A stretch of DNA of 64,000 bases from JAEMQF01 sp963791595 (GTDB lineage: Bacteria; Pseudomonadota; Gammaproteobacteria; Burkholderiales; Burkholderiaceae_C), in the NCBI GenBank assembly GCA_963791595.1, contig CAWBTF010000011.1:1-64000 (forward strand), written 5' to 3'. The notes under the pieces are model-generated. The model was given only the letters and a program-made list of their open reading frames with translations. It was not told where the DNA came from and did not search any database. Both the position numbers and the translations under genes were made by a program. Of this stretch, positions 30,019-39,509 are shown piece after piece; the first letter of the stretch is position 1, and every line of letters starts with the position of its first letter.

Positions 30019-31816
30019 TGGCGCGCGACTTCGTCCCCTATCCCTTCGAGGCCGAGCGCTTCGCGGCGCGGCTTCCGGCCTTGGGCGCCGAGCGCATGCG
30101 AACGTGTTCGCCATCCGGTGGTCATCGTCGGTGGCGGGCCCGTGGGCCTGTGTGCCGCGCTCGGCCTGGCAAATCACGGCGTGCGCAGCGTCGTGCTCGA
30201 AGCCGACGATTCGGTGTGCCTCGGCAGCCGCGCGATCTGCATCTCGCGGCGCAGCCTGGAGATCGTCGAGCGCCTCGGCGCGCTGCAAGGCTTCATGAAG
30301 ATCGGCCTGCCGTGGACGGGCGGGCGCAGCTTCTACGGGAACAGCGAGGTGCTGCATTTCAAGATGCCGCAAGACCGGAACCAGAAGTTGCCGCCGATGC
30401 TGAACCTGGCCCAGTACCACATCGAGCAGATCCTGCTGGATCGCGTGCAGCAGCGCAGCGACCTGATCGACCTGCGCTGGCAGAGCAGGGCGACGGCCCT
30501 GGACGCTCACGACAACGGCGTGCGATTGGGCATCTCCACCCCGGCGGGCGACTACACGCTCGATGCCGCTTGGCTGGTCGCCGCCGACGGCGGGCGCAGT
30601 TTCGTGCGCGAGGCGATGGGGCTGGAGCTGCAAGGCACGACGTATGAAGGCCGCTACGTCATCGTCGACATCCGGTTGGACAGCGACCGGCCGACCGAAC
30701 GGCTGGCGTATTTCGACCCGGCCTGCAACCCGGGCTCGACGGTGCTCGTGCACAAGCAACCGAGCGGCGTGTGGCGCATCGACTACCAGTTGCGCGAAGG
30801 CGAGGATCCGGTGCAGGCCGTCAAACCGGAAAGCGTGATGCCGCGCATCGAGAGCCTGCTCGCGATGATGGGCGAGCGTGGTGCGTGGGCGCCGGTCTGG
30901 ATCACGGTCTACAAGGCGAACGCCTTGACGCTCGACCGCTACCGCCACGGCCGCGTGCTGTTCGCGGGAGACGCCGCGCACCTGGTGCCGATCTTCGGCG
31001 TGCGCGGCTTGAATTCGGGCATCGACGATGCCGACAACCTGGCGTGGAAACTCGGATTCACGGCCCAGGGCTTGGCGACCGATTCGCTGCTCGACAGTTA
31101 TTCCACCGAGCGTGTGGCGGCGGCGCGCGAGAACCTTCGCCAGGGCATGAAGAGCACCGAGTTCATGGCGCCGCCGTCGTTCGGCTTCGAGCTGATGCGC
31201 GAGGCGGTGCTCGGGCTGGCCGTCCACCACGCGCAGGTGCGCGCGCTGATCAACCCGCGCCAGACGTCGGCGCTTGCGTACCTCGATTCGCCGCTCAACG
31301 TCGATGAGGCCGCCTCTAGCGAGTTCGATGCCGGCCCGGCGCCTGGCACCGTGCTGCCGGAGTGCCCGTTGCGGCTCGCGCCCGGACCCGGCTGTGCCGC
31401 GCCACGCGAGGCGCATCTCACCGACCTGCTGGTGCAAGCAGCGCCGGGCTTCGTCGCGCTCTGCTTCACGGGCGACGAGCCCGCGCAACCGGCGGTGGCG
31501 GTTCTGCACGCACTCGCGCAGCGCCTCGCGCAAAGCGCGATGTCGTTCACCGCCGATCGTCATCGCGAAGCAGAACCCGGGCGCCGATGGCGAAACGCAT
31601 GCCTGGGACCACACGGGTCGGCTGTTTCCGATGCTCGGCGCGGCAGCCGGCACGGTCTACCTGTTGCGGCCCGACGGCCATGTGCTGGCGCGCTGGAAGC
31701 ATCTGCCCGGCGATGCCGCGGCGCAGCGCATCGAAGCGGCGATCGCCCGCACCTTGCGTCCGGCTGCGAGCGCCAGGGCGAATCAACCACCCGAGCAACA
31801 GGACGCCCAGCGATGA
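30019..31816 (+). CDS. FAD-dependent aromatic-ring monooxygenase (MhpA/PheA-like), two frame breaks
   Basis: About 598 codons. Class A flavoprotein hydroxylase: VVIVGGGPVGLCAALGLANH dinucleotide fold, then VVLEADDSVCLGSRAICISR, and the FAD-binding GD motif GRVLFAGDAAHLVPIFGVRG. The C-terminal thioredoxin-like domain carries on in another frame after about 31555 (GADGETHAWDHTGRLFPMLG). The probable start is GTG 30019, since VARDFVPYPFEAERFAARLP looks like the natural N-terminus; one base slip near 30095 joins it to the fold. The stop overlaps the DUF2783 start as ATGA. It hydroxylates an aromatic or related ring; exact substrate unknown. Confidence 0.85.
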
Positions 31817-32010
31817 CCGACACCGAACTCGACACCGTCTACACGAAGCTGTGCACCACGCTCACGCAGCTCGGCCAGGAGACCGCCGCGCTCTACCTCG
31901 CGCGCTTCGCGCTGCTGGCGATCGTGCGCATCGGCGACGCGGCGACGGCGAACCAGCTGATCGAGCAAGCCGCGCTGGACCTGGCAAAAAGCAGCCCGCA
32001 AACCGAGTAG
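31813..32010 (+). CDS. DUF2783 small protein
   Basis: 65 residues, MTDTELDTVYTKLCTTLTQL ... QLIEQAALDLAKSS, a helical protein matching DUF2783. Members sit next to FAD monooxygenases of this kind in betaproteobacteria, and here the start overlaps the monooxygenase stop by 4 bp, so the two are translationally coupled. The function is unknown; a role as a partner or stabiliser of the monooxygenase is an inference. Confidence 0.85.
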   Translation: MTDTELDTVYTKLCTTLTQLGQETAALYLARFALLAIVRIGDAATANQLIEQAALDLAKSSPQTE

Positions 32011-32041
32011 ACTCGCGCGGCGCCAAAATTCAAGGAGACCA

Positions 32042-32782
32042 ATGCCCGACTTCGACAGCCCTTCGCTTTGGCCGATCAGCGCCTTCGATGCGCTGCGCAA
32101 GACGATGGCTTCGGTGTCGCACGCCAGGCTGCGACGGCAGACCCTGATTTCAACGACGCTCCAGGCCGAACTGCGGTTGATGGACCGGCGCCACGACGGC
32201 GCCGACGCCCTGGAAGCGGTTGCCGCCTGCGTGCGCCTGCGGGAGTCGGCGCTGATCTATCTGAAATACGGCGAGCGCGTCTGGCCCATCACTTTGTTTC
32301 CCGGCGAGATGCTCTACCACTCACCGCACAGCCTGTTGCAAGGTGGCGGCCGCGCGATGCGCGCGATCAAGCTGATCGACGTCGAACCGGCGGTGGCCCG
32401 CCCCCCGGGCCATTGGATGCACGACCGCATCGCGAAGGCGGATTTCTATCACCCGCTCGTGCCGGCGCTCTGGACGCTGGCTTTGCAGGGCCCGCGCTCG
32501 AGCCTGTTGACCGAGATCAGCGGCACGGCTGCGTACCGCGCGCTGCGCAGCCTCGCCGGGCAAGACCTGGTGATCCCCGGTGCGGTGGGTCCCGCCGCCG
32601 AACGCTTGCGCCGCGAGACCGCGCCGCTGCGCAGAATAGCCACGTGGCCGGGAATGAGCGTCGAGCGCGCGAACCGAATGCTCAATGCGCTGTACCTGTC
32701 GTCGAACCTGATCGTCAGCCGTACCCACCACACGGCGCGCCCCGGCATGTGGGAATGGCTGCTGAGCCGCAGCAAGCATTGA
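32042..32782 (+). CDS. Conserved hypothetical protein in the monooxygenase operon
   Basis: 246 residues, not recognised. Soluble, no signal peptide, rich in Arg and Leu. Notable segments are VRLRESALIYLKYGERVWPI (residues about 62-81), LFPGEMLYHSP and ARPGMWEWLLSR at the end. An AAGGAGAC Shine-Dalgarno precedes the ATG, and it begins 31 bp after DUF2783 on the same strand, so it is likely the third gene of that operon. Confidence 0.75.
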   Translation: MPDFDSPSLWPISAFDALRKTMASVSHARLRRQTLISTTLQAELRLMDRRHDGADALEAVAACVRLRESALIYLKYGERVWPITLFPGEMLYHSPHSLLQGGGRAMRAIKLIDVEPAVARPPGHWMHDRIAKADFYHPLVPALWTLALQGPRSSLLTEISGTAAYRALRSLAGQDLVIPGAVGPAAERLRRETAPLRRIATWPGMSVERANRMLNALYLSSNLIVSRTHHTARPGMWEWLLSRSKH

Positions 32783-33000
32783 GGTTCGCCCGCGCCGGGG
32801 CGATTTGCGGCGCCATGCGTCGTTGCCGGCTCGTTGTGTGGCGCCGCCACACGCCTCGCCGACGCCTAGCCTGGCACCGCAACTCGCCCCGGCGCGCGCT
32901 GCCTTGGGCTTGACACATGTCCGAAAGCGGCCAGACGCGGGCGCGTCGATCCGCGACATTGCATTGGCCCGATCGACAGCCCTACATCGCAACCCGCCCC

Positions 33001-34224
33001 ATGCCCCACCCACTGCTGCCCGCCACGTTCCAACGCCTGGCCGGCGCCAACCTTGCGGCGCAATCGGCCGAGCAGATCAGCCTCGCGGCGGTGCCGATCG
33101 TCGCCGTGCTCGCCTTCAACGCCGGGCCGGGCGAGATCGGCTTGCTCGCGACGGCGCAGACGCTGCCGTTCCTGTTGCTGTCGATTCCCGCCGGCTTGCT
33201 CGCCGACCGCTGGTCGCGCCGGCGCTTGATGGTGATTGCCGAATCCTTGCGCGCGGCGTCATTGCTCGCACTGTTGCTCGGCGCGCTGTCGGGCCAGCTC
33301 TCGCTCGCGCTGTTGGCCGCGCTCGGCTTCATCGGCGCAGCGGGGACCGTGGGCTTCAGCGTCGGCGCGCCGGCGCTCGTGCCTTCGCTCGTGCCGAGTG
33401 CGGCGCTCGCGGCGGCGAACTCGCGGCTCGAACTCGCGCGCAGCATCGCGTTCGCGGCCGGCCCGGCGCTCGCCGGGGCGCTGGTTGCGTGGTCGGGTGC
33501 AGCGTCGGCGTTCGTGCTCGCGACGATGCTTTCGGTGGCCGCGGTGCTGCTGCTGCTGCGCCTGCCCGAAGCGCAGCAAGGACCCGCGCGCACGCGCCAC
33601 GTGATGGAAGAACTGCGCGACGGCGCGCGGCTCGTGTGGCACCACCCCTTGCTGCGACCGATCCTGTTCACCGCGATCGCCTGGAACATCGCCTGGTTCG
33701 TGTTGCAGGCGGCGTACGTGCCCTATGCGATGCGCAGCCTCGGTTTGGACGCGAGCGGGGTGGGCGTCACGCTCGCGTGTTACGGCGCGGGCATGGTCGT
33801 CGGAGCCCTCTTCGCCTCACGCGTGCTGCGCGCATTGCCGTTCGGCCGCGCGATCCTGGTCGGCCCGTTCACATCGGTCGCGGCGTCGTTCGTGATGGCG
33901 GCGACGCTGCTGTGGCCCACGGGCGTGCTCGCGGCGGTGTCGTTCTTCATGTTCGGCGCCGGGCCGATCCTGTGGGCGATCACGTCGACCACGTTGCGCC
34001 AGACCGTCACGCCCGGCGCGATGCTCGGCCAGGTGTCGGCGATCTTCCTGACGGTGAATTCGGGCGTGCGGCCGATCGGCGCCGCGCTCGGCGGCGCGAT
34101 CGGCGCGGCCTACGGCGAGCCGGCGTGTCTGGTTCTCGCGGCGCTGGTCTTTTGCGTGCAGGCGGGCGTGATTGCGTTCTCTCCGGTGCGCACCTTGCGC
34201 AGCCTGGCCGACGCGGGACGTTGA
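33001..34224 (+). CDS. MFS transporter (EntS-like exporter family)
   Basis: 407 residues with about 12 membrane helices. The MFS motif A-like loop is GLLADRWSRRRLMV after helix 2, and a second-half loop FASRVLRALPFGRAI mirrors it. Typical of the MFS_3/EntS group, which exports siderophores or other small molecules. I chose the ATG at 33001, which gives the usual short N-terminus; an upstream ATG at 32917 would add 28 polar residues unlikely for the family. The gene ends about 50 bp before the convergent transglycosylase gene. Confidence 0.82.
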   Translation: MPHPLLPATFQRLAGANLAAQSAEQISLAAVPIVAVLAFNAGPGEIGLLATAQTLPFLLLSIPAGLLADRWSRRRLMVIAESLRAASLLALLLGALSGQLSLALLAALGFIGAAGTVGFSVGAPALVPSLVPSAALAAANSRLELARSIAFAAGPALAGALVAWSGAASAFVLATMLSVAAVLLLLRLPEAQQGPARTRHVMEELRDGARLVWHHPLLRPILFTAIAWNIAWFVLQAAYVPYAMRSLGLDASGVGVTLACYGAGMVVGALFASRVLRALPFGRAILVGPFTSVAASFVMAATLLWPTGVLAAVSFFMFGAGPILWAITSTTLRQTVTPGAMLGQVSAIFLTVNSGVRPIGAALGGAIGAAYGEPACLVLAALVFCVQAGVIAFSPVRTLRSLADAGR

Positions 34225-34278
34225 TCGGCTTCGCGGGCCGGCTGCTTTTGCGGGCCCGACCCAAAGTCCGACAGGCTC

Positions 34279-35800
34279 CTAGCTCCCCAGCCCGTACTTC
34301 TGCGCGTTGTTGCAGATGATCGCCACCGCCAGCACGCGCGGAACGTACTCGCGGGTCTCCTCGGGCAGAAGCTTGAGCCGGTAGAGGTGCCAGAAATCGC
34401 GTTTGTCCTTGCGGAAGCCGCCAGGCTCCCTGGCCAGCTGGCGCAGCGCCCGCCGCACACCGTTTTCGCCACGGTTGTAGCTGGCCAATGCCAGCATGAA
34501 CGAGTCCTCGCCGAATTCCGAGAGCAGGTTCGCCATGTAGGCGGCGGCGGCCTTGGTCTGCTTCTCGGGGTCCAGGCGTTCATCCACGCTGCCGTTCACG
34601 GTGAGCCCGAGCGACTGCGCGGTTGTCGTCACCATTTGCCAGATTCCCACGGCGCCGGCCCCGCTTCGGGCGCTGGGGTCGAAGCCCGATTCGACCCAGG
34701 CGATGTAGGCCATCTCCTCGGGCAGGCCGAGTTCGCCGAACTCCTTCGCGATGACCGGCCAGTAGTGCTCCTTGCGACCGTACATGAACTTGCGATTCCC
34801 GGCCGAACTCAGTTGATCGATATGGAACTGCAGCCGCTCGCGGAAGATCGGCGGGATGGCGTAGGTCGAGGCGTTGAACTTGACGAGGATCTTCCTGATC
34901 TCGCGATCGAGTTCATCGCCACCGGCCGACAGTTCCGCCGCGCGCGCCTCGTCCTTGCGCTCCAATTCCCTGAGCGTGCTCAGGGCGGAGCCGGTCAGCG
35001 TGGCCAGCTTGTCTTCCATTGCCGCCAGGTTCGTTGAGTCCGTCTCGGCCTGCATGCGCTCCTGGAGCGACTGGATCTGGCGGTCGATGGCGGTCTTGGC
35101 GTCGACCAGGCCGTTGATCTCTCGTTGCTGGTAGAAGACCACCCCTCCCAGCACGCCGATGACCAACAGCGCGAGCCCGCCCACACCGGCGAGCACCTTG
35201 ACCCATTTGCTGGTGGTGCGGGTCCTGACCTCCGCTGTGGCCCGGTTCATCGCCTCGGCCAGGATGACCACCGTGTCGCCCGAGCTCTGGCCGCCCAGCC
35301 TGGCTCGGCGCTGCGCGACTTGCTGCGCTGCCGCGTCAGCGACCCGGTGTGTGCCGGTATCTTCAACCCCGCTCTTCAGGGCGCGCGCCATTCGCTGCGC
35401 GTCGTGCTGGGCGTCGTAGGCCGGCAGCGAACCTCTGGGCGCGCCGGCGAGGGTGCTCTCCGCCATGGCGCCCGCGGCCGACGCAGTTGCGTGGGCGTCG
35501 ATCTCGACGTCAGCCTCGGGACCACCGGGGAAGCCGAAGCGGACCCTGTCGCCTGACCTGAGTTCCTGCTTGGTGATCTCTGCGGCCGTTGATCAGCGTG
35601 CCGTTGGTCGAGCCCGTGTCGACCAGGAAGTAGGCGCCGCGTTCGAAGACGATCTGCGCGTGGTGGGTGGAAACGATGGCGTCCTGCGCGTCGGCGAAGC
35701 GGAGTTCGGCGCTGGCGCCGCGGCCGACCCGCACCGGCTCACGGCCGTAGCTGACGGTGGCACCGCGGCGACTTCCCGAGACGATCTTGAGGCGGATCAC
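34279..35800 (-). CDS. FHA domain - membrane helix - coiled coil - lytic transglycosylase fusion protein (one frame break)
   Basis: About 507 codons from GTG 35800. N-terminal FHA domain (GREPVRVGRGASAELRFADA, IVSTHHAQIVFERG, DTGSTNGTLINGRR), which normally binds phosphothreonine peptides. A linker rich in Ala/Asp/Arg follows, then a membrane helix (VLAGVGGLALLVIGVLGGVV), a coiled coil (AIDRQIQSLQERMQAETDST) and a C-terminal SLT transglycosylase domain with the catalytic Glu in YIAWVESGFDPSARSGAGAV and the ASYNRGENGVRRA segment. One extra base near 35582 separates FHA from the rest. The layout implies a cytoplasmic phospho-signal sensor tied to a periplasmic peptidoglycan-cutting enzyme. Confidence 0.8.
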
Positions 35801-35834
35801 CGTTGCACCGTGTGGCGGGGACTGGGCGGCGATT

Positions 35835-37056
35835 CTATCGACGCGGTTGGGCCGCGCGCCCGGCGAGCCACAAGCCCAGCGCTGAGCAGGTGCCGGTGAC
35901 CGCCCAAGTCCACTGCCAGCCGCCCACTGAGCTGGCCACTGCCGCCACCAATGGCGGCCCGGCAAACTGCCCGAGCGCCGACCACTGCTGCACCCAGCCC
36001 GCCGTCGTCGCGAGTGTCTGCTCGCTCGGCGCGAGGCGCAGCGCGAGCGCGAACAGCGTCGCCGGGATCAAGCCGCCGCACATCGAAAACACGAGCACGG
36101 CCAGATAGCGCAGCGCCGGCGGCAGGCCGGTTGAAGCGTCGCCCGCGAACGCAGCCAGCGTCGCGAGCCCCATCGTGATGAAGCCGATGCGCAGCAGCAG
36201 CTCCGGCGCAGTGCCTCGATTCAACAGGCGGCCCGCCGACAGGTTGCCGATGATGTTCACCGCCGCGGCCAACGCGCTGAGCAGTCCGAGCATCGCGGCC
36301 GACAAGCCGGCCTGCGCGGCGATCACCGGCAGGAAGCCGATCACCGCCAGCCATTGCCCGGCGTAAAGCGCGAACATCATCGCGGCGAGCCAGATGCCTC
36401 GCACCGCGAGCGTCTGGCGCAGCCGCAGCAGCCACGACGAGGGCGCCGCCGCGTGCGCCGGCCCGCTGTGCACCGCCCGTGGCACGGCGCGCGCGAGCCA
36501 GAGCGCCATCAGCGCCGACACGCCCGCGAGCAGCCACCACCAGGCGCGCCAACCGGCGAACGAAATGCAGACCGGCCCGAGCAGCAACGCGAGCGTCGTC
36601 GCGAACGGCATGTACGCCGACCAGAAACCGAGCATCGTTCCCATGCGTGCCGGCGCGACGAGCTGGCGCACCAGCCCCGGCGCCGGCAGCACGACGAGCA
36701 GAAAGCCGAAGCCCTCGAGCGCGCGCAGCGCCATCAGCGCCGGCACGTCGCGCGCCCAGCCGCCCAGCGCACTCGCGCCCGCCAGCACGAGCAGCCCGCA
36801 CAGCATGCTGCGGCGCAGCCCCAGCGCGTCGGCGACGACGCCGAAGGCGACGCCCACGCTCATCCCCGCGAGCTTGCACCAGCGACAACAGGAAGCCGGC
36901 CTGAAGCAGCGTCAGGCCGAGCGCGTCTTGCAGCGCGGCGATCGCCGGCGGCAGCTTGCCCACGTGCAAGGCCGCGCACACGCCGGCGAGGATGACGACG
37001 AGCGCCGGGTCGATGACGGTGCTGACGGTACGTGCGGGCGGGCTGGCGGCAGTCAT
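35835..37056 (-). CDS. MFS transporter (CynX/NimT-like), one frame break
   Basis: About 407 codons, twelve predicted helices. It begins MTAASPPARTVSTVIDPALV. A slip near 36875 moves it to the frame that continues GMSVGVAFGVVADALGLRRS (motif A region) and PAPGLVRQLVAPARMGTMLG. The second half ends in LWLAGRAAQPRR. The family transports cyanate, nitroimidazoles and diverse anions; substrate unknown. The gene ends 34 bp before the start of the FHA-transglycosylase gene and could be co-transcribed with it. Confidence 0.8.
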
Positions 37057-37116
37057 CGGCTCGGGAGTGTGCCAGTCGGGAGTCTGGGTCCTGGTGTGAG
37101 CCCATGGTCCGAGCGG

Positions 37117-37270
37117 CAGGGCGGCGGCGGTGCCCCCGTTCTCCGGCCCACGCTCGCGGGGTACCACCGAGGTCGTCAAAGGCCATTCTTGTCATCACCG
37201 CCAGTGCCCTGGATGCGCTTGCGGGCCACCGCGAATGGGGCCTGCGAACGGGGGCACCACCACCGCCCTG
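37117..37270 (-). repeat. Dispersed inverted-terminal repeat unit, copy A2 (left flank of the cassette region)
   Basis: 154 bp with 25-bp terminal inverted repeats, 23 of 25 matching (CAGGGCGGCGGCGGTGCCCC... against the reverse of ...GGGGCACCACCACCGCCCTG). Same orientation and sequence family as the unit at 27531. The next about 50 bp (GTTGGTGCAGCACCTCGAGG ...) resemble the linker that follows copy A1. It occupies most of the 329-bp gap between the MFS gene and the antitoxin; nothing else is visible there. Confidence 0.78.
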
Positions 37271-37385
37271 TGCTGCAACCGTTGGTGCAGCACCTCGAGG
37301 CGCATCGGCTTGGGTGCTGGTGCAGGCCGACTTCTGGTTCGACGTCACGCCCTCACCCGTAGCCCGTTGAGAGTAATATTTGGCT

Positions 37386-37607
37386 ATGCGCGTCGCAACT
37401 GGCACAGTCGTTTCAGGCAAGGTGGTCCTTGACGATTCCGCACCCGCTGACGGAACTGTGGTTTATGTGATCGCGGCGGAAGAAGTCACTGTCCCGAAGC
37501 TCTCGCCTGAAGAGCTGGCCGAGCTCGAGGCAGGCATCGCTGAGGCCGAGCGTGGCGACATGCTCACCGGAGAGGAGTTCTTCAAGCAGCTGCGTCGTCA
37601 CGGCTAG
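37386..37607 (+). CDS. Antitoxin of a ParDE/RelBE-like toxin-antitoxin pair
   Basis: 73 residues, MRVATGTVVSGKVVLDDSAP then a helical acidic C-terminus ELAELEAGIAEAERGDMLTG and EEFFKQLRRHG. The N-terminal beta-rich part is unlike classic ribbon-helix-helix ParD, but the C-terminal ParE-wrapping helix and the position 2 bp before the toxin are typical. It neutralises the toxin and probably represses the operon. I chose the ATG at 37386. Lower GC than flanking genes. Confidence 0.75.
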   Translation: MRVATGTVVSGKVVLDDSAPADGTVVYVIAAEEVTVPKLSPEELAELEAGIAEAERGDMLTGEEFFKQLRRHG

Positions 37608-37609
37608 CT

Positions 37610-37909
37610 GTGACGCTCGAACTCCACGTCTCTCTCCGCGCGGCCAGAGCAATCGACCGTATCGTTGAATGGTGGGCGGCAAATCGTCCCGCAGCGCCGG
37701 GTGCCGTACGGCGAGATCTCGAAACCGCGCTCGCATTCCTCGTTGAGCAGCCAGGTTTGGGCACCGAGGTTCCTGGGGCGAGTTCGCCGGATGTACGGCG
37801 CTTTTACGTCGACCGCATTCGCTACTGGGTCTACTACCGTGTTCGCAGCGGAAGGCTGGAAGTTTTGTCCGTGTGGCACTCTAGCCGTGGCGGCGGGCCC
37901 GTGCTCTAG
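37610..37909 (+). CDS. ParE/RelE-superfamily toxin
   Basis: 99 residues, GTG start 2 bp after the antitoxin stop. The family pattern is clear: ELHVSLRAARAIDRIVEWWA, FLVEQPGLGTEVPGASSPDV and the C-terminal RRFYVDRIRYWVYYRVRSGR followed by LEVLSVWHSSRG. ParE-type toxins poison gyrase; RelE types cut mRNA. The terminal HSSRG fits ParE better. Toxin-antitoxin pairs are common stabilisers of integron cassette arrays. Confidence 0.82.
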   Translation: MTLELHVSLRAARAIDRIVEWWAANRPAAPGAVRRDLETALAFLVEQPGLGTEVPGASSPDVRRFYVDRIRYWVYYRVRSGRLEVLSVWHSSRGGGPVL

Positions 37910-37924
37910 CGAAGTAACGGTGAC

Positions 37925-37990
37925 GCCGAACCCTGCGTCCAGCCGATGCGCTCCGGCCTGCGGCCTCCGCGCACGACTGAACGCGAACGC
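37925..37990 (+). repeat. attC-like recombination site 1 (degenerate)
   Basis: It begins with GCCGAAC 16 bp after the toxin stop and holds an imperfect hairpin TGCGC-TCC-GGCC / GGCC-TCC-GCGCA. It closes with GACTGAACGCGAACG, resembling the L'-R' end of attC. The GCCGAAC box matches the reverse of the GTTCGGC box that ends site 3. Confidence 0.35.
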
Positions 37991-38034
37991 TCGGTCTTCT
38001 GCGCACCCTCCCACTCTCCCGACATGGAGCACTA

Positions 38035-38607
38035 ATGTCTAGCGATATTTCGTACGCAGACTTGCGCAAGTGGGCAAAGCGTCTTTTCGCTTTTGCATCT
38101 GGTGTAGTCGTCATTGTGTTCGGTGCCTACCTCCTTCGCTTTGCCCCGCTGCTGCCTATTAGCACGGAGACACAGGCGTGGGGTCGGTTTGGGGACTACG
38201 TTGGCGGCACAACCAACCCGATTCTTGCCTTCCTGTCATTCACAGCACTATTACTTACCCTCGTTCTTCAAGGTAAGCAGATGGAAAACTCCTCCAGCCA
38301 GTTAGCGAAGTCGGCGGCTGAACTCGTGTTGTCAAGAGAGGCGCTGGCGCGTTCTGCACGCGCGCAAGAGCAAGCTGAGAAAGAACTCGGTCGTCAAGCC
38401 GACGCGGCCCTTGACTCTGCCAGGCTCACTTCAATCAATCTGCTCCTCGAACACTACCGCGGAGAACTTGCCGAAATGCAAAGCCGCGCGTACGTCGCAA
38501 GTGATCCCGCACTTGAGAGACAGGCGTTTCTCGAACATCGCGAACGTGCGCTGATCGACGCTCTGGAAGGTCTCTACACTAGGCTTCTTGCTCCTTCCAG
38601 TTCTTGA
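38035..38607 (+). CDS. Two-helix membrane protein with coiled coil, putative phage-abortive-infection (putAbiC)-like
   Basis: 190 residues. Two membrane helices (RLFAFASGVVVIVFGAYLLR and ILAFLSFTALLLTLVLQ) flank WGRFGDYVGGTTNP. This matches the N-terminal hallmark of the putAbiC family (G-FGD-hGG-hNP then a helix and a Q-rich start of a coiled coil). The rest is a long helical coiled coil (LARSARAQEQAEKELGRQAD) and a short helical end. Proteins of this type are common in defence islands and cassette arrays, but anti-phage function is not shown here. GGAG precedes the ATG. Confidence 0.6.
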   Translation: MSSDISYADLRKWAKRLFAFASGVVVIVFGAYLLRFAPLLPISTETQAWGRFGDYVGGTTNPILAFLSFTALLLTLVLQGKQMENSSSQLAKSAAELVLSREALARSARAQEQAEKELGRQADAALDSARLTSINLLLEHYRGELAEMQSRAYVASDPALERQAFLEHRERALIDALEGLYTRLLAPSSS

Positions 38608-38618
38608 GGCGGAACGAA

Positions 38619-39320
38619 ATGCAGTTGATCAAGGCAGCCGCATCTGTGCTCGCACTTGGGTTCTTATGCGTCACTGGCCCATCCGGCGCACAAGGTTTTC
38701 GCTTCTCAAGCAGCAAGTATCAGTACTCCTTTGCTGTTCCGGCCGGGTGGTCGCAGATACCCGATGGCGAGATTGCGCGACTGAAAGATGAACGACTGCC
38801 GCCGCAGGCTCAACACCTGATCTACGACGCCGCCTTCCAACGTGGATTCAAGGGCACTTGGTTCGAATGGCCTTACATAATCGTCCAAGTGATTCCATCA
38901 GATCGGACGAAGCTACGCCGCCTTCCAACCGAGGCAGAGTTTGAGCAGTTTGTCCGCACAATCACAGGCGGCAAGATCGTCGAGAAGGTTCGGGAGGCCG
39001 TAGCAAGCACGCCAAACGCCGACGACAGAAAGATGCTGGAATCTTCAATTGCCTCACTATCGAGCGCAAAGGTGCAGGCCGACGTTTCAAGCCGGAAGTA
39101 CTGGTTCACCACGGAACTCACGGACCCCTCTGTCGGCCCTTTTAAGGGGTACACCGCAGCAATGTTTTTGCCAAACGGCAATGTCATTCAGCTAAATGCC
39201 TACTCGCGAGCCAATCGATTCACTCAAGACATTAAACAGTTTCTAGAGATTTCTCATTCGTTGCGCAACACATCCACTACTTCCGAGTTGGGTCCCAGCC
39301 CAGGTGAGCTCAAGCGTTGA
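38619..39320 (+). CDS. Secreted hypothetical protein
   Basis: 233 residues, not recognised. It has a Sec signal peptide (LIKAAASVLALGFLCVTGPS then GAQ) and a mature start FRFSSSKYQYSFAVPAGWSQ, which resembles the beta-rich start of PsbP/DUF1795-type proteins. Two central stretches are helical (EFEQFVRTITGGKIVEKVRE). It begins 11 bp after the membrane protein gene and may share its cassette. Lower GC and codon use unlike the chromosome around it. Confidence 0.65.
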   Translation: MQLIKAAASVLALGFLCVTGPSGAQGFRFSSSKYQYSFAVPAGWSQIPDGEIARLKDERLPPQAQHLIYDAAFQRGFKGTWFEWPYIIVQVIPSDRTKLRRLPTEAEFEQFVRTITGGKIVEKVREAVASTPNADDRKMLESSIASLSSAKVQADVSSRKYWFTTELTDPSVGPFKGYTAAMFLPNGNVIQLNAYSRANRFTQDIKQFLEISHSLRNTSTTSELGPSPGELKR

Positions 39321-39323
39321 GGC

Positions 39324-39472
39324 TGTAGAAAAACCCCAATTCACCCGTCGCCTCGCAATGGAGACCAAAACCGACATCTCAGATCGCGCTGTATTGAACG
39401 ATCACGAGGGCGCCAGGGGTTGAGTGACCCCCACAACCGCACCCTCAACGTCGCGTTAGGACTTTTTCTACA
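39324..39472. repeat. 149-bp segment bounded by a 10-bp perfect inverted repeat
   Basis: TGTAGAAAAA at 39324 and TTTTTCTACA ending at 39472 are perfect inverted ends. No gene lies inside. GTTAGG occurs just inside the right end and again as GTTAGGC just outside (39479), so a small insertion inside a former attC site is possible. A rolling hairpin or MITE relic is the main alternative. Confidence 0.4.
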
Positions 39473-39509
39473 AGCTCGTTAGGCGCCAAGTCTCCTACCA
39501 AGGCCGCAC

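Noticed and set aside
30013..30100. ATG at 30013 as start of the FAD monooxygenase
   Set aside because: The first 32 residues in that frame are Arg/Ser/Pro-rich shadow sequence; the other frame (GTG 30019) gives a natural N-terminus and needs only one base correction.
34236..34262. GC-rich hairpin after the MFS gene as an intrinsic terminator
   Set aside because: No T-run on either strand and weak pairing.
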